The notes below the pieces were generated by a model. The model saw nothing but the letters and a program-made list of their open reading frames with translations. It ran no database searches and had not been told where the DNA came from. 14,470 nt of DNA, taken from positions 1-14,470 of the forward strand of contig JASLGI010000042.1 of NCBI GenBank assembly GCA_030149685.1, written 5' to 3'. The stretch comes from Bacillaceae bacterium (GTDB taxonomy: Bacteria > Bacillota > Bacilli > Bacillales_A > Planococcaceae). The translations under genes and the position numbers were made by a program. This document shows, piece by piece, positions 1 to 10,052 of this stretch (positions are counted from its first letter, which is position 1; each line of letters begins with the position of its first letter).

Positions 1-113
1 AAGAAGCTGAAAGACTTCTAACCGTAGGGACTACGGGGATAGCCTAATCAATTAGCGTTCGTTAGAACGCTGTACTTAGGAATCTACTAGGCTTTAGCCT
101 AGTAGTAGTTCAA
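1..113 (+). mobile_element. Right end of an IS200/IS605-superfamily (IS1341-like, TnpB-type) element, truncated by the window edge
   Basis: The first 113 bases look like the 3' end of a TnpB-carrying element. An open frame ends at 45-47 with a TnpB-like tail. It is followed by two perfect hairpins (54-71 and 84-105) and then by GTTCAAT, whose TCAA (110-113) matches the right-end cleavage tetranucleotide known for IS608-type elements. Subterminal imperfect or perfect hairpins, absence of terminal inverted repeats and no target duplication are typical of this superfamily. The left end, any tnpA and most of tnpB lie outside the window, so I cannot say whether the element is intact. The exact boundary at 113 is inferred from the tetranucleotide and the hairpin distance. 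Confidence 0.68.
1..113 (+). ncRNA. Probable omega-RNA (reRNA) scaffold of the TnpB element, 3' part
   Basis: Four consecutive hairpins can be drawn. They are 2-6/15-19 (5 bp), 22-27/31-36 (CCGTAG with CTACGG, triloop GGA), 54-60/65-71 (AGCGTTC with GAACGCT, loop GTTA) and 84-92/97-105 (CTACTAGGC with GCCTAGTAG, loop TTTA). The heptamer TAGCCTA occurs at 40-46 and again at 95-101, so bases 41-46 could also pair with TAGGCT at 88-93, giving a possible pseudoknot. In this family the RNA runs through the end of tnpB to the element's right end and continues into flanking DNA as the guide. By that rule the guide would start at 114 (TACAGCGGGATGATTG). The 5' end of the RNA lies outside the window. 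Structure is seen directly; function is inferred. Confidence 0.55.
3..47 (+). CDS. C-terminal end of a TnpB-like RNA-guided nuclease/transposon protein (partial, 5' end outside window)
   Basis: Reading from base 3 gives the 14-residue tail EAERLLTVGTTGIA followed by TAA at 45-47. A tail with the pattern E-A-x-R-L-x-T-V-G-T-T-G-I-A matches my recollection of the extreme C terminus of many Firmicute IS1341/IS200-IS605 TnpB proteins. The catalytic RuvC motifs and the zinc-finger region would lie upstream and cannot be seen. The coding tail overlaps the hairpins at 2-19 and 22-36, as expected because omega-RNA overlaps the 3' end of tnpB in this family. The call rests on a short stretch plus the structured sequence that follows, so it is likely but not certain. 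Confidence 0.62.
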   Translation, partial: EAERLLTVGTTGIA

Positions 114-213
114 TACAGCGGGATGATTGTTGTAATTTCGATAGGTGTGCTTTACTTATTTCAAAAATATCAATAAAAAGAGGCTGCGGAATTTCCGCGC
201 CTCTTTTCTTTTA
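114..213. other. Intergenic flank between the element end and rqcH
   Basis: About 60 AT-rich bases (114-175) separate the element tip from the rqcH terminator. I see no convincing coding frame, tRNA or promoter here. The only identified content is the first bases after the TCAA tip, which would form the guide of the omega-RNA, and the terminator listed separately. Confidence 0.5.
177..206 (-). terminator. Bidirectional intrinsic terminator after rqcH
   Basis: AAAGAGGC (177-184) pairs with GCCTCTTT (199-206), and an inner GCGG (186-189) pairs with CCGC (195-198). One unpaired T lies at 185 and the loop is AATTT. Read on the minus strand, the stem follows the rqcH stop by about 10 bases and ends in a run of five T. 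On the plus strand it is followed by TTTTCTTTT-like sequence, so it should also stop transcripts coming from the transposon side. Confidence 0.85.
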
Positions 214-2641
<2,428 letters not shown>

Positions 2642-2644
2642 TGC

Positions 2645-2875
2645 ATGTTATATCCATCAATTGATCAATTAAAAGAAAAAATCGATTCAAAATATGCACT
2701 CGTTACGCTTGCAGCAAAACGTGCGCGTGAAATGCAAGAAGAAGGTTTGTTTTTATTAGACAAAGAGCAGTATCAAGCGAAACAACATGTCGGTCAAGCA
2801 TTAGAAGAAATTGTTCATGGTGTTTTATCTCATCATGAATTATCAGATGAAGAAGACCGACGCCGCAATAGTTAA
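2645..2875 (+). CDS. rpoZ: DNA-directed RNA polymerase omega subunit
   Basis: Omega helps assemble and stabilise the beta' subunit of RNA polymerase. The 76-residue protein starts MLYPSIDQLKEKIDSKYALV and carries the family's core motif DSKYALVTLAAKRAREMQ, then VGQALEEIVHGVLS. The tail is acidic and then basic. It is slightly longer than the roughly 67-residue B. subtilis protein; the extra residues sit after the RAREMQ motif and at the tail. The ribosome binding site AAGGGG (2631-2636) lies inside the end of gmk. A hairpin follows the stop, so part of the transcription may end here, giving gmk-rpoZ a higher level than the downstream genes. Confidence 0.93.
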   Translation: MLYPSIDQLKEKIDSKYALVTLAAKRAREMQEEGLFLLDKEQYQAKQHVGQALEEIVHGVLSHHELSDEEDRRRNS

Positions 2876-2882
2876 TGACAAC

Positions 2883-2917
2883 CAAACTCCCTCTTGATTC
2901 GAGGGAGTTTGTTCTTT
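2883..2917 (+). terminator. Hairpin terminator or attenuator between rpoZ and coaBC
   Basis: CAAACTCCCTC (2883-2893) pairs perfectly over 11 bp with GAGGGAGTTTG (2901-2911), loop TTGATTC. It is followed by TTCTTT, a short and interrupted T-run. The stem is strong but the T-tract is weak, and no convincing promoter is visible before coaBC. Partial termination with readthrough is therefore the simplest reading. Confidence 0.72.
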
Positions 2918-2935
2918 AATAGAGGAGGAATTTAC

Positions 2936-4138
2936 ATGGAACGAAAAAAAGTACTCGTCGCTGTGACAGGTGGTATCGCTGTTTATAAATCAGTGACACT
3001 CGTAAGTCGTTTAGCTCAAAAAGGATACGATGTAAAAGTCGTCATGACAGAAGGAGCGAAGCAATTCGTTCAACCACTTGCTTTTCAAGTAATGTCAAGA
3101 AATGATGTTTATTTTGATACGTTTGATGAAAAAGATTCTTCAGTAATTGCTCATATTGATTTAGCAGATTGGGCAGATTTAATTGTCGTCGCTCCAGCGA
3201 CTGCTAATATGATTGGGAAATTAGCGAATGGTATTGCAGACGACATGGTGTCAACGACATTACTCGCAACGAAAGCACCGATTTGGATTGCGCCTGCAAT
3301 GAATGTCGATATGTATCATCATCCTGCAGTTCAACGAAATATGGACCAGCTCGTCGCTGACGGTTATACATTTGTTGAACCAGGTGAAGGGTTTTTAGCA
3401 TGCGGTTATGTTGGAAAAGGTCGTATGGAAGAACCGGAAGTCATTGCAGAAAAAGTAACGCAGCATTTTGAAGAAGATAAGGAAAAACTTTTAGAAGGAA
3501 AGCATGTACTCGTCACAGCAGGGCCGACATTAGAAAGAATCGATCCTGTCCGTTATATTTCGAATTTTTCTAGTGGGAAAATGGGTTTTGCAATGGCTCG
3601 TGCAGCGAAACGTCTCGGGGCAGATGTCACACTTGTTGCAGGTGTTACTTCTTTACCTACACCAGAAGGAGTCGAGCGAGTCGACGTAGAAAGTGCAGAA
3701 GAGATGTTCCAAGCGGTTATTCGTCGTTACGATGTCGTTGATATCGTTGTGAAGTCCGCTGCGGTAGCGGATTATCGTCCGAAACATGTTTCCGATCAAA
3801 AAACGAAAAAGCAAGCAGGTCCTGCCGTGATTGAGTTAGAACGTACGACAGACATTTTAAAAACACTCGGTGAGCAAAAGACGGATCAATTGCTCGTCGG
3901 TTTCGCCGCAGAAACAGAAAATGTGCTCGCTTATGGAGAGAAAAAACTTCAAGAGAAAAACTTAGATTATATCATCATTAACGATGTAACAAATCCTGAC
4001 GGAGGATTCGGAAATGACACGAATGTTGTCACATTGATGCGAAAAGATGGAAAGCGAAAGCCTTATCCTGCGATGGATAAAGAAGCATTAGCATATGATA
4101 TTTTACGTACAATCGCACAGAAAGAAGTCGACGCTTAA
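2936..4138 (+). CDS. coaBC: Bifunctional phosphopantothenoylcysteine decarboxylase / phosphopantothenate-cysteine ligase
   Basis: CoaBC catalyses two consecutive steps of coenzyme A synthesis: coupling cysteine to 4'-phosphopantothenate (CoaB, CTP-dependent) and then FMN-dependent decarboxylation to 4'-phosphopantetheine (CoaC). The 400-residue protein starts MERKKVLVAVTGGIAVYKS, the flavin-binding start of the CoaC domain. His73 (AHIDLADWADLI), the APAMN motif (119-123) and ACGYVGKGRM with the catalytic Cys156 follow. The CoaB domain begins near residue 188 (KHVLVTAGPTLERIDPVRYI), with NFSSGKMG, KSAAVADYRPK and VGFAAETEN. The ATG at 2936 has an excellent site (AGAGGAGG, 2921-2928). An upstream TTG at 2894 lies inside the terminator loop and is rejected. 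The stop overlaps the priA start (TAATG). Confidence 0.96.
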   Translation: MERKKVLVAVTGGIAVYKSVTLVSRLAQKGYDVKVVMTEGAKQFVQPLAFQVMSRNDVYFDTFDEKDSSVIAHIDLADWADLIVVAPATANMIGKLANGIADDMVSTTLLATKAPIWIAPAMNVDMYHHPAVQRNMDQLVADGYTFVEPGEGFLACGYVGKGRMEEPEVIAEKVTQHFEEDKEKLLEGKHVLVTAGPTLERIDPVRYISNFSSGKMGFAMARAAKRLGADVTLVAGVTSLPTPEGVERVDVESAEEMFQAVIRRYDVVDIVVKSAAVADYRPKHVSDQKTKKQAGPAVIELERTTDILKTLGEQKTDQLLVGFAAETENVLAYGEKKLQEKNLDYIIINDVTNPDGGFGNDTNVVTLMRKDGKRKPYPAMDKEALAYDILRTIAQKEVDA

Positions 4139-6543
4139 TGTGTTATGCATCCGTCATTGTCGATGTTCCCGCTTACGCGATCGATCGTCCATTTGATTAC
4201 ATCGTGCCAGAAAAATGGCGTGACATCATTCAAGTAGGAAGTCGTGTCAAAGTACCTTTTGGTCACCGTCATATTTTAGGGTATGTCGTTCAATTAGCGA
4301 GCGAAACAACAGTAGACCCATCGAAGTTAAAACAACTATCAGAACTGATCGATGTCGAACCGGTATTGACGGAAGAATTGTTACAACTAGCGCATACGAT
4401 GGCGAATGAAACGATTTGTTTACACATTGAGGCATTGCAAGCGATGTTACCTTCAGCCATGCGGATGCGTTATGACAAACAAGTAATAGTGCTCGACCGA
4501 GACCAACTCGTCGAGCCATTTCGTCATGCATTCGCTAAAAAAGATACCGTACCACTAAAAGCATTTCATGAAGAAGATTATCCGCTTCTTCGCCAACTCG
4601 TTCGTCAACGGATACTCGATATCGAAACAGTAATGAAACAACAAGAGAAAAAGAAAAAAGTACGTATGATCCAAGTCCCACCTATGGCAGAACTTTTACA
4701 TGCGATGGAAGATGTGCCGAAAAACGCGAAACGTCAACAACAGCTCATGGAATGGATGTTTCAACACCCGAATGAAAAAATTCCATCCGTTGAACTGCAA
4801 AAACAAGCTAATGTAACCGCTGCGGTATTGAAAAATTTCATCGACAAAGGAATCATTACTGAAACGTATGAAGAAGTATACCGAGAAATTGATGCTTCTA
4901 CATTAGCAGTTGACAAAGTTGTTGAATTAACGAAAGAACAAAAGTTAGCACTGACGTCTATTAATCAAGCCATCGATCGTGAACGAGATGAAATATTTTT
5001 ACTTCACGGTGTCACAGGCAGTGGTAAGACAGAAGTATATTTACGCGCTATCGAAAGAGTGCTTGAACGAGGTGAAGAAGCGATCGTTTTAGTACCTGAA
5101 ATCTCACTCACCCCCCAAATGACCGCTCGTTTTAAAGCGCGTTTCGGCAGCCGTGTCGCTGTGATGCATAGTGGGTTATCTGCTGGGGAGAAGTATGACG
5201 AATGGCGCAAAGTCCGTAGAAAAGAAGTCGATGTCGTCGTCGGTGCGCGTTCAGCAATATTCGTACCATTTACAAATATCGGGCTCATCATTCTAGATGA
5301 AGAACATGAGTCCACGTACAAACAAGAGGACGCACCGAGGTATCATGCGCGTGACATGGCGAAGAAACGTGCAGCTTATCATCGTTGTCCTGTCATTTTA
5401 GGTAGTGCCACACCGGCATTAGAAACGTATGCACGTGCACGTAAAGGAGTTTACACATTACTCGAAATGAAAGAACGCCCAAACACACTCGCGCTACCGA
5501 AAGTAGAAGTTGTCGATATGCGTGAACAGCTCCGTTTAGGGAATCGTTCGATGTTTTCAGAGGAATTGATTCACGCGATAACGACACGCATTGAAAAAAA
5601 CGAGCAAATTATTTTGTTTTTAAATCGCCGAGGATTTGCAAGTTTCGTCTTATGTCGAGAGTGCGGTCTCGTCGTCGGTTGTCCGAACTGTGATATTTCT
5701 TTAACATATCATCGAGCAACGAATGAATTGAAGTGTCATTATTGCGATCATCGCACACAAACTCCTGAAACTTGCCCAGAATGTCAAAGTCCTAACATTC
5801 GCTTTTTCGGAACGGGTACACAACAAGTAGAACAAGCATTACTTGAAGAAATACCTGATGCGCGCGTCATCCGAATGGATGTCGATACGACGAGCCGAAA
5901 AGGAGCGCATGAAAAACTATTGAAAAAGTTTGAAACAGGCGAAGGAAATATATTACTCGGTACGCAAATGGTTGCAAAAGGGCTCGACTTTCCGAATGTG
6001 ACACTCGTCGGAGTCATCGCGGCGGATACGACATTACATTTACCAGACTTTCGCTCGGCAGAACGAACCTTCCAATTGCTCACTCAAGTTAGTGGACGTG
6101 CAGGAAGAGCAGAGTTGCCAGGTGAAGTCATTATTCAAACGTATTCGCCCGACCATTACGCCATTCAACTAGCAGCCCAACAAGAGTATTTCCCATTTTA
6201 CGAAACAGAAATGCGTGTGAGAAAAATAGCGAGTTATCCACCGATGTATTACGTCGTCCTCATCCGACTTAGTCATAAAGAAGCAGGGGCTGCAGCAAGT
6301 TATGCTCACCGGATTGCCCGATTTTTACGAAGTGAGTTACATGAACCGACACTCGTGATCGGTCCTGCGCCGAGTGCGATTCCCCGAATCAAAAATAGAT
6401 ATCGTTATCAATGTTTGATAAAATATAAACGAGAACCTGCCTTACTCGATACATTGCACCGATTAATGCATATGTATCGAACACAATGGCAAAAAGAAGA
6501 TGTTCGTCTCGTCATAAATATTGAACCAGCATCGATATTGTAA
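4138..6543 (+). CDS. priA: Primosomal protein N' (replication restart helicase PriA)
   Basis: PriA recognises stalled or collapsed replication forks and loads the primosome to restart replication. The protein is 801 residues. The N-terminal 3'-DNA-binding domain (IDRPFDYIVPE, then VGSRVKVPFG) is followed by a winged-helix region and the superfamily 2 helicase core. The Walker A GVTGSGKT starts at residue 291, and the DEEH box is at 387-390 with its usual ESTYKQE continuation. Eight zinc-binding cysteines follow as four pairs (CREC, CPNC, CHYC, CPEC). Then come RMDVDTTSRKGAHEKLL, GTQMVAKGLDFPNVTLVGV and the arginine-finger motif QVSGRAGR. The N-terminal half is more divergent from B. subtilis than the core, as is normal. 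The start overlaps the coaBC stop and lacks a strong own ribosome binding site, so translational coupling is likely. Confidence 0.97.
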   Translation: MCYASVIVDVPAYAIDRPFDYIVPEKWRDIIQVGSRVKVPFGHRHILGYVVQLASETTVDPSKLKQLSELIDVEPVLTEELLQLAHTMANETICLHIEALQAMLPSAMRMRYDKQVIVLDRDQLVEPFRHAFAKKDTVPLKAFHEEDYPLLRQLVRQRILDIETVMKQQEKKKKVRMIQVPPMAELLHAMEDVPKNAKRQQQLMEWMFQHPNEKIPSVELQKQANVTAAVLKNFIDKGIITETYEEVYREIDASTLAVDKVVELTKEQKLALTSINQAIDRERDEIFLLHGVTGSGKTEVYLRAIERVLERGEEAIVLVPEISLTPQMTARFKARFGSRVAVMHSGLSAGEKYDEWRKVRRKEVDVVVGARSAIFVPFTNIGLIILDEEHESTYKQEDAPRYHARDMAKKRAAYHRCPVILGSATPALETYARARKGVYTLLEMKERPNTLALPKVEVVDMREQLRLGNRSMFSEELIHAITTRIEKNEQIILFLNRRGFASFVLCRECGLVVGCPNCDISLTYHRATNELKCHYCDHRTQTPETCPECQSPNIRFFGTGTQQVEQALLEEIPDARVIRMDVDTTSRKGAHEKLLKKFETGEGNILLGTQMVAKGLDFPNVTLVGVIAADTTLHLPDFRSAERTFQLLTQVSGRAGRAELPGEVIIQTYSPDHYAIQLAAQQEYFPFYETEMRVRKIASYPPMYYVVLIRLSHKEAGAAASYAHRIARFLRSELHEPTLVIGPAPSAIPRIKNRYRYQCLIKYKREPALLDTLHRLMHMYRTQWQKEDVRLVINIEPASIL

Positions 6544-6554
6544 GGAGTGACAGT

Positions 6555-7028
6555 ATGTCAACAGCAATTAAAGATTTTACAAAAGAACAAGAGCAAATGA
6601 CGAAAGAAGTAACTGTTTTTGATGAACGGATTCAGCGGCTTGTCAAACGTTTACTCAATACATTACACAAAACAGAAAGTGTCGGTTTGTCGGCGCCTCA
6701 AATTGGAGAAAATGAGCGAATCGCAGTCATCGATTTTCGTGATGATCGAGACCCTCTCGTTTTAATCAACCCTGTCCTCATTCGTTATTACGGGAGTGAA
6801 ACGGAAATGGAAGGTTGTTTAAGCTATCCAAATGTTTATGGTACCGTAACGCGTCCGGAAGCGATCATCGTTGAAGCGCAAGATGTTGATGGTTCTGTGT
6901 TTGAAATTACAGCAGAAGGCATCGAAGCACGTGCGATTTTACATGAAATGGACCATTTAGTCGGAGTAGCATTTATTGATAAGTTAGAAGAACGTATCGA
7001 CCCAGAACACTTTTATGAAGAGGAGTAA
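6555..7028 (+). CDS. def: Peptide deformylase
   Basis: Def removes the formyl group from the N-terminal methionine of nascent proteins at the ribosome exit, acting after Fmt has formylated initiator tRNA. The protein has 157 residues. Motif I reads SVGLSAPQ with the catalytic Gln49, motif II EGCLS with metal ligand Cys88, and motif III HEMDH with ligands His130 and His134 and catalytic Glu131. All catalytic and metal residues are therefore present. Motif I differs from the common G-x-G-x-A-A-x-Q at two positions (Ser42 for Gly, Ser46 for Ala), and HEMDHLVG replaces the more usual HExDHLDG. It may be a divergent but active enzyme; a second copy elsewhere in the genome is possible, as many Bacillales have two. 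The site AAGGAGTGA overlaps the priA stop. Confidence 0.9.
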   Translation: MSTAIKDFTKEQEQMTKEVTVFDERIQRLVKRLLNTLHKTESVGLSAPQIGENERIAVIDFRDDRDPLVLINPVLIRYYGSETEMEGCLSYPNVYGTVTRPEAIIVEAQDVDGSVFEITAEGIEARAILHEMDHLVGVAFIDKLEERIDPEHFYEEE

Positions 7029-7033
7029 TAAAA

Positions 7034-7963
7034 TTGACGAAAATTGTATTTATGGGAACACCTCCATTTTCTGTTCCTATTTTAGAAATGTTAGCTGAAA
7101 ATTATGAAGTACAAGCAGTAGTGACACAGCCTGACCGCCCTGTCGGAAGAAAACGTGTTTTAACACCACCTGCAGTGAAAGTAGCAGCAGAAAAATTAAA
7201 TATTCCGGTATTACAGCCAGAGAAATTAAGCGACTCAGAAGAATTAAAGCGAGTGCTCGACCTTCAACCCGACCTTGTCGTTACAGCAGCATTCGGACAG
7301 TTGTTACCGAAGGAGTTATTAGAAGCACCACGTCTCGGTTGTATTAACGTGCACGCTTCCTTATTACCAGCTTATCGCGGAGGGGCACCGATTCACCAAG
7401 CAGTGATTGACGGAGCGAAAGAAACAGGAATTACGATTATGTATATGGCAGAAAAGCTCGACGCAGGCGATATTATTAGCCAACGAGCGATTCCGATCCA
7501 ACATGATGACTATACAGGGAAATTATTTGATGATTTATCACTCGTTGGGCGTGACTTATTAAAAGAAACGATGCCATCGATCATTGACGGAACGAATGAA
7601 CGCATTCCTCAAAATGAAGATGAAGTGACGTATGCGTGGAATATTTCACGTGAGGATGAGCGAATAGATTGGGCAAAAGGAGGAGAAGCGATTCGAAACC
7701 ATATTCGTGGCCTTCACCCTTGGCCGACTGCTTATACGACATTTGCCGGAGAACGTGTGAAAGTATGGTGGGCAGAGCTAGAAGAAGGACGTGAAGGAAC
7801 ACCAGGAGAAATATTAGAAATTCGTGAAGACGGTGTTATTGTAGCATCAAGTGATACGACAGCTCTTCGTTTAACAGATATTCAACCGGCAGGGAAACGT
7901 CGTATGGATATTGCACAATTCGTTCGTGGGACGAACTGGAAAGTAGGGGACCGTTTCGAATGA
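7034..7963 (+). CDS. fmt: Methionyl-tRNA formyltransferase
   Basis: Fmt transfers a formyl group from 10-formyltetrahydrofolate to Met-tRNA(fMet), producing the initiator tRNA. The 309-residue protein begins [20 protein letters not shown]. The catalytic region has Asn105 and His107 within [10 protein letters not shown], then YRGGAPI, and Asp143 in EKLDAGDII. The C-terminal tRNA-binding barrel starts near residue 205 ([13 protein letters not shown] and [10 protein letters not shown]). The start is TTG at 7034, supported by AGGAG at 7021-7025 within the end of def and by family alignment; no ATG fits before FMGTP. The gene follows def by five bases, pairing addition and removal of the formyl group in one transcript. 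Its stop overlaps the rsmB start (ATGA). Confidence 0.96.
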   Translation: MTKIVFMGTPPFSVPILEMLAENYEVQAVVTQPDRPVGRKRVLTPPAVKVAAEKLNIPVLQPEKLSDSEELKRVLDLQPDLVVTAAFGQLLPKELLEAPRLGCINVHASLLPAYRGGAPIHQAVIDGAKETGITIMYMAEKLDAGDIISQRAIPIQHDDYTGKLFDDLSLVGRDLLKETMPSIIDGTNERIPQNEDEVTYAWNISREDERIDWAKGGEAIRNHIRGLHPWPTAYTTFAGERVKVWWAELEEGREGTPGEILEIREDGVIVASSDTTALRLTDIQPAGKRRMDIAQFVRGTNWKVGDRFE

Positions 7964-9282
7964 AGACGATGAATGTACGAGCGCTCGCGCTAGATACTTT
8001 ATTACGCATCGAAGAAGAAGGGGCGTATAGCAACGTAGCGATTGATGAAGCGTTGCAACGTGCGTCTTTTAACGATGCGGACCGTCGTCTTTTTACGACA
8101 CTCGTTTACGGAACACTGCAATACCGAGAAACGCTCGATTATTATTTAGAACCGTTTATCCAACATCGACTCGATCGAGACGTTCGTATGTTATTGCGTT
8201 TATCTATTTATCAAATAGTATACTTAACGCGAATACCTTCACACGCCGTCGTTCATGAAGCGGTAACGATTAGTAAAAAGCGTCATTCAAAACGAGTAGG
8301 TGGGGTAGTAAACGGCATACTTCGTTCATTTTTACGCGAGCCACTTCGTTCATTCGATGAAATAGAAGATCCGATTGAGCGATTAGCGGTCGAGACGAGT
8401 CACCCAGTGTGGCTCATCCGTCGTTGGTATTATCAATACGGCTTAGAAGAAGCGACGAATATTGCGAGAATGAATAACGTGCCACCACCATCTACTGCAC
8501 GAGTGAATAAGATGAAAACGACACCTGAACAATTAGCTGCTCGTTTACAAGAAGAAGGTTTTGATTGTGAAGTGAGCACGACGACGGATGTATCTTTACG
8601 AGCAATGAATGGAAATTTCGCACAAACAGAAGCGTTCAAAGAAGGACTTCTTTCTGTACAAGATGAAAGTTCAATGCTCCCAGTCGTCGCTTTAGATCCA
8701 CAACGAGGGGAAACAATTTTAGACGTTTGTGCAGCACCTGGAGGAAAAACAGCATTTATCGCAGAGAAAATGCACGATGAAGGAACGATTTACGCGCATG
8801 ATATTTATGCACATAAAATTGATACGATCAATGAACAGGCAGCACGTTTAGGAATTACATCGATTCAAGCGTCTATTCAAGATGGTCGAATGTTGAGTGA
8901 GCGGTATGAAAGTGAATCATTTGACCGTATTTTAATCGACGCTCCGTGTAGTGGTTTTGGTGTGATTCGACGAAAGCCTGAAATTAAATATGAACGAGAT
9001 GAACGTGATATTCAACGTCTTGCTCATCTTCAGTGGCAAATTGTTGAAGAAGCGATTCCTTTATTGAAAAAGGGTGGAAGACTCGTCTATAGCACATGTA
9101 CGATTGACCAATTAGAAAATGATCAAATCGTTCAAAAAATTGAGAAGCATTATCCTCAGATGGCCCTCATCGATTCTCCCTTACAGCAGTTGTTAGAAAC
9201 GAATGAGCGTGCCGTCCAATTATTCCCGCATACGATTGAAAGTGACGGGTTCTTTATTGCGACATTTGAAAAGATGAAATAG
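7960..9282 (+). CDS. rsmB: 16S rRNA (cytosine-967-C5)-methyltransferase RsmB
   Basis: RsmB (Fmu/Sun) uses S-adenosylmethionine to methylate C967 (E. coli numbering) of 16S rRNA. The 440-residue protein has an N-terminal NusB-like RNA-binding domain (about residues 5-135, with [23 protein letters not shown]). The methyltransferase fold follows: the SAM-binding [11 protein letters not shown] ends at residue 264, the motif IV PCSG cysteine is Cys330, and the motif VI STCT cysteine is Cys380. The second cysteine forms the covalent adduct with cytosine and the first releases the product in this family. The ATG at 7960 overlaps the fmt stop and is preceded by AGGGGA. A second ATG at 7969 fits the family less well. 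In B. subtilis rlmN follows; here prpC follows after 11 bases. Confidence 0.95.
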   Translation: MKTMNVRALALDTLLRIEEEGAYSNVAIDEALQRASFNDADRRLFTTLVYGTLQYRETLDYYLEPFIQHRLDRDVRMLLRLSIYQIVYLTRIPSHAVVHEAVTISKKRHSKRVGGVVNGILRSFLREPLRSFDEIEDPIERLAVETSHPVWLIRRWYYQYGLEEATNIARMNNVPPPSTARVNKMKTTPEQLAARLQEEGFDCEVSTTTDVSLRAMNGNFAQTEAFKEGLLSVQDESSMLPVVALDPQRGETILDVCAAPGGKTAFIAEKMHDEGTIYAHDIYAHKIDTINEQAARLGITSIQASIQDGRMLSERYESESFDRILIDAPCSGFGVIRRKPEIKYERDERDIQRLAHLQWQIVEEAIPLLKKGGRLVYSTCTIDQLENDQIVQKIEKHYPQMALIDSPLQQLLETNERAVQLFPHTIESDGFFIATFEKMK

Positions 9283-9293
9283 GGGGGAATTGT

Positions 9294-10052
9294 ATGGAGT
9301 ATGCAGTACGTTCACATATTGGACGAGTCCGAGCGGTGAATGAAGATCGCGCAGCGGTCATCGTTTCAGAATCAAAAGACATTGCAATAGCCGTAGTAGC
9401 GGATGGGATGGGCGGCCATCAAGGGGGAGACGTAGCGAGTACGATGGCTGTAGAGCTATTAGAAGAACGGGTGAGGCGTCTTGTGACTTTACCGAAAACG
9501 ACAACAGAATGGCTCATCTGGCTACAAAAAGTCATCGATCAATTAAATGAAACGATTTATTTAAAAGCATCGCGTGAGACAGAGTATAAAGGGATGGGAA
9601 CGACATTAGATATTGCGATTATTACGAGAGATACGATACACATCGGTCATGTTGGAGATAGTCGTGTCTATTTACTCGATGATGAAACGATTCATTTAGT
9701 GACGAAAGATCATTCTTTCGTCAATGCGCTCGTCGACAGTGGAGCGATTACAAAAGAGGAAGCAATCGATCATCCGAAAAAGAATTGGATCGTTCAAGCA
9801 CTCGGTTCAGATGAACGAGTAAAAGCTGATATTTTTTCAAAGTCTTTAAACGATGTGACTGCCATCATACTATGTACGGATGGGTTGACGAATAAAGTGA
9901 CGGATGACGAAATTTTACAGATGATGAAAAAGAGCGATGCCTCGTTAGAAGCTCGTATTGATCATCTTATTGATTTAGCGAATGAACGAGGAGGCGAAGA
10001 TAATATTTCTATTATCGCACTTACTCGAAGTAAGGAGGTGGGTCCATCATGA
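9294..10052 (+). CDS. prpC: PP2C-type Ser/Thr phosphatase, partner of PrkC
   Basis: PrpC (Stp in Staphylococcus) is a Mn/Mg-dependent cytosolic phosphatase that reverses phosphorylation by PrkC, including on PrkC itself and on targets such as elongation factors. The 252-residue length matches the family. PP2C motifs appear in order: RAVNEDR (metal-binding Asp18), VADGMGGHQGG (Asp37), the GMGTT motif, GHVGDSRVYLL, KDHSFVNALVDSG, LCTDGLT (Asp196) and GGEDNISII. All metal-binding aspartates are present. The start has the site AGGGGGGA (9281-9288) directly after the rsmB stop. The stop overlaps the kinase start (ATGA), so kinase and phosphatase are probably made in a fixed ratio. Confidence 0.95.
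   Translation: MEYAVRSHIGRVRAVNEDRAAVIVSESKDIAIAVVADGMGGHQGGDVASTMAVELLEERVRRLVTLPKTTTEWLIWLQKVIDQLNETIYLKASRETEYKGMGTTLDIAIITRDTIHIGHVGDSRVYLLDDETIHLVTKDHSFVNALVDSGAITKEEAIDHPKKNWIVQALGSDERVKADIFSKSLNDVTAIILCTDGLTNKVTDDEILQMMKKSDASLEARIDHLIDLANERGGEDNISIIALTRSKEVGPS
10032..10040 (+). promoter_or_regulatory. Near-perfect ribosome binding site for prkC
   Basis: AAGGAGGTG matches the anti-Shine-Dalgarno sequence over nine bases and sits eight bases before the prkC ATG, inside the last codons of prpC. It fixes the prkC start at 10049 and suggests efficient initiation in addition to coupling through the ATGA overlap. Confidence 0.8.

Noticed and set aside
2894..2935. Upstream extension of coaBC
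   Set aside because: The TTG lies in the terminator loop; the ATG at 2936 has a near-perfect ribosome binding site and matches the family start.
5004..5321. 105-residue open frame on the minus strand inside priA
   Set aside because: It lies opposite the conserved Walker A to DEEH region of priA, is serine-rich low-complexity sequence and has no plausible ribosome binding site.
5784..6083. 99-residue minus-strand frame inside priA
   Set aside because: It is antisense to the conserved helicase C-terminal core; its openness follows from codon use on the plus strand.
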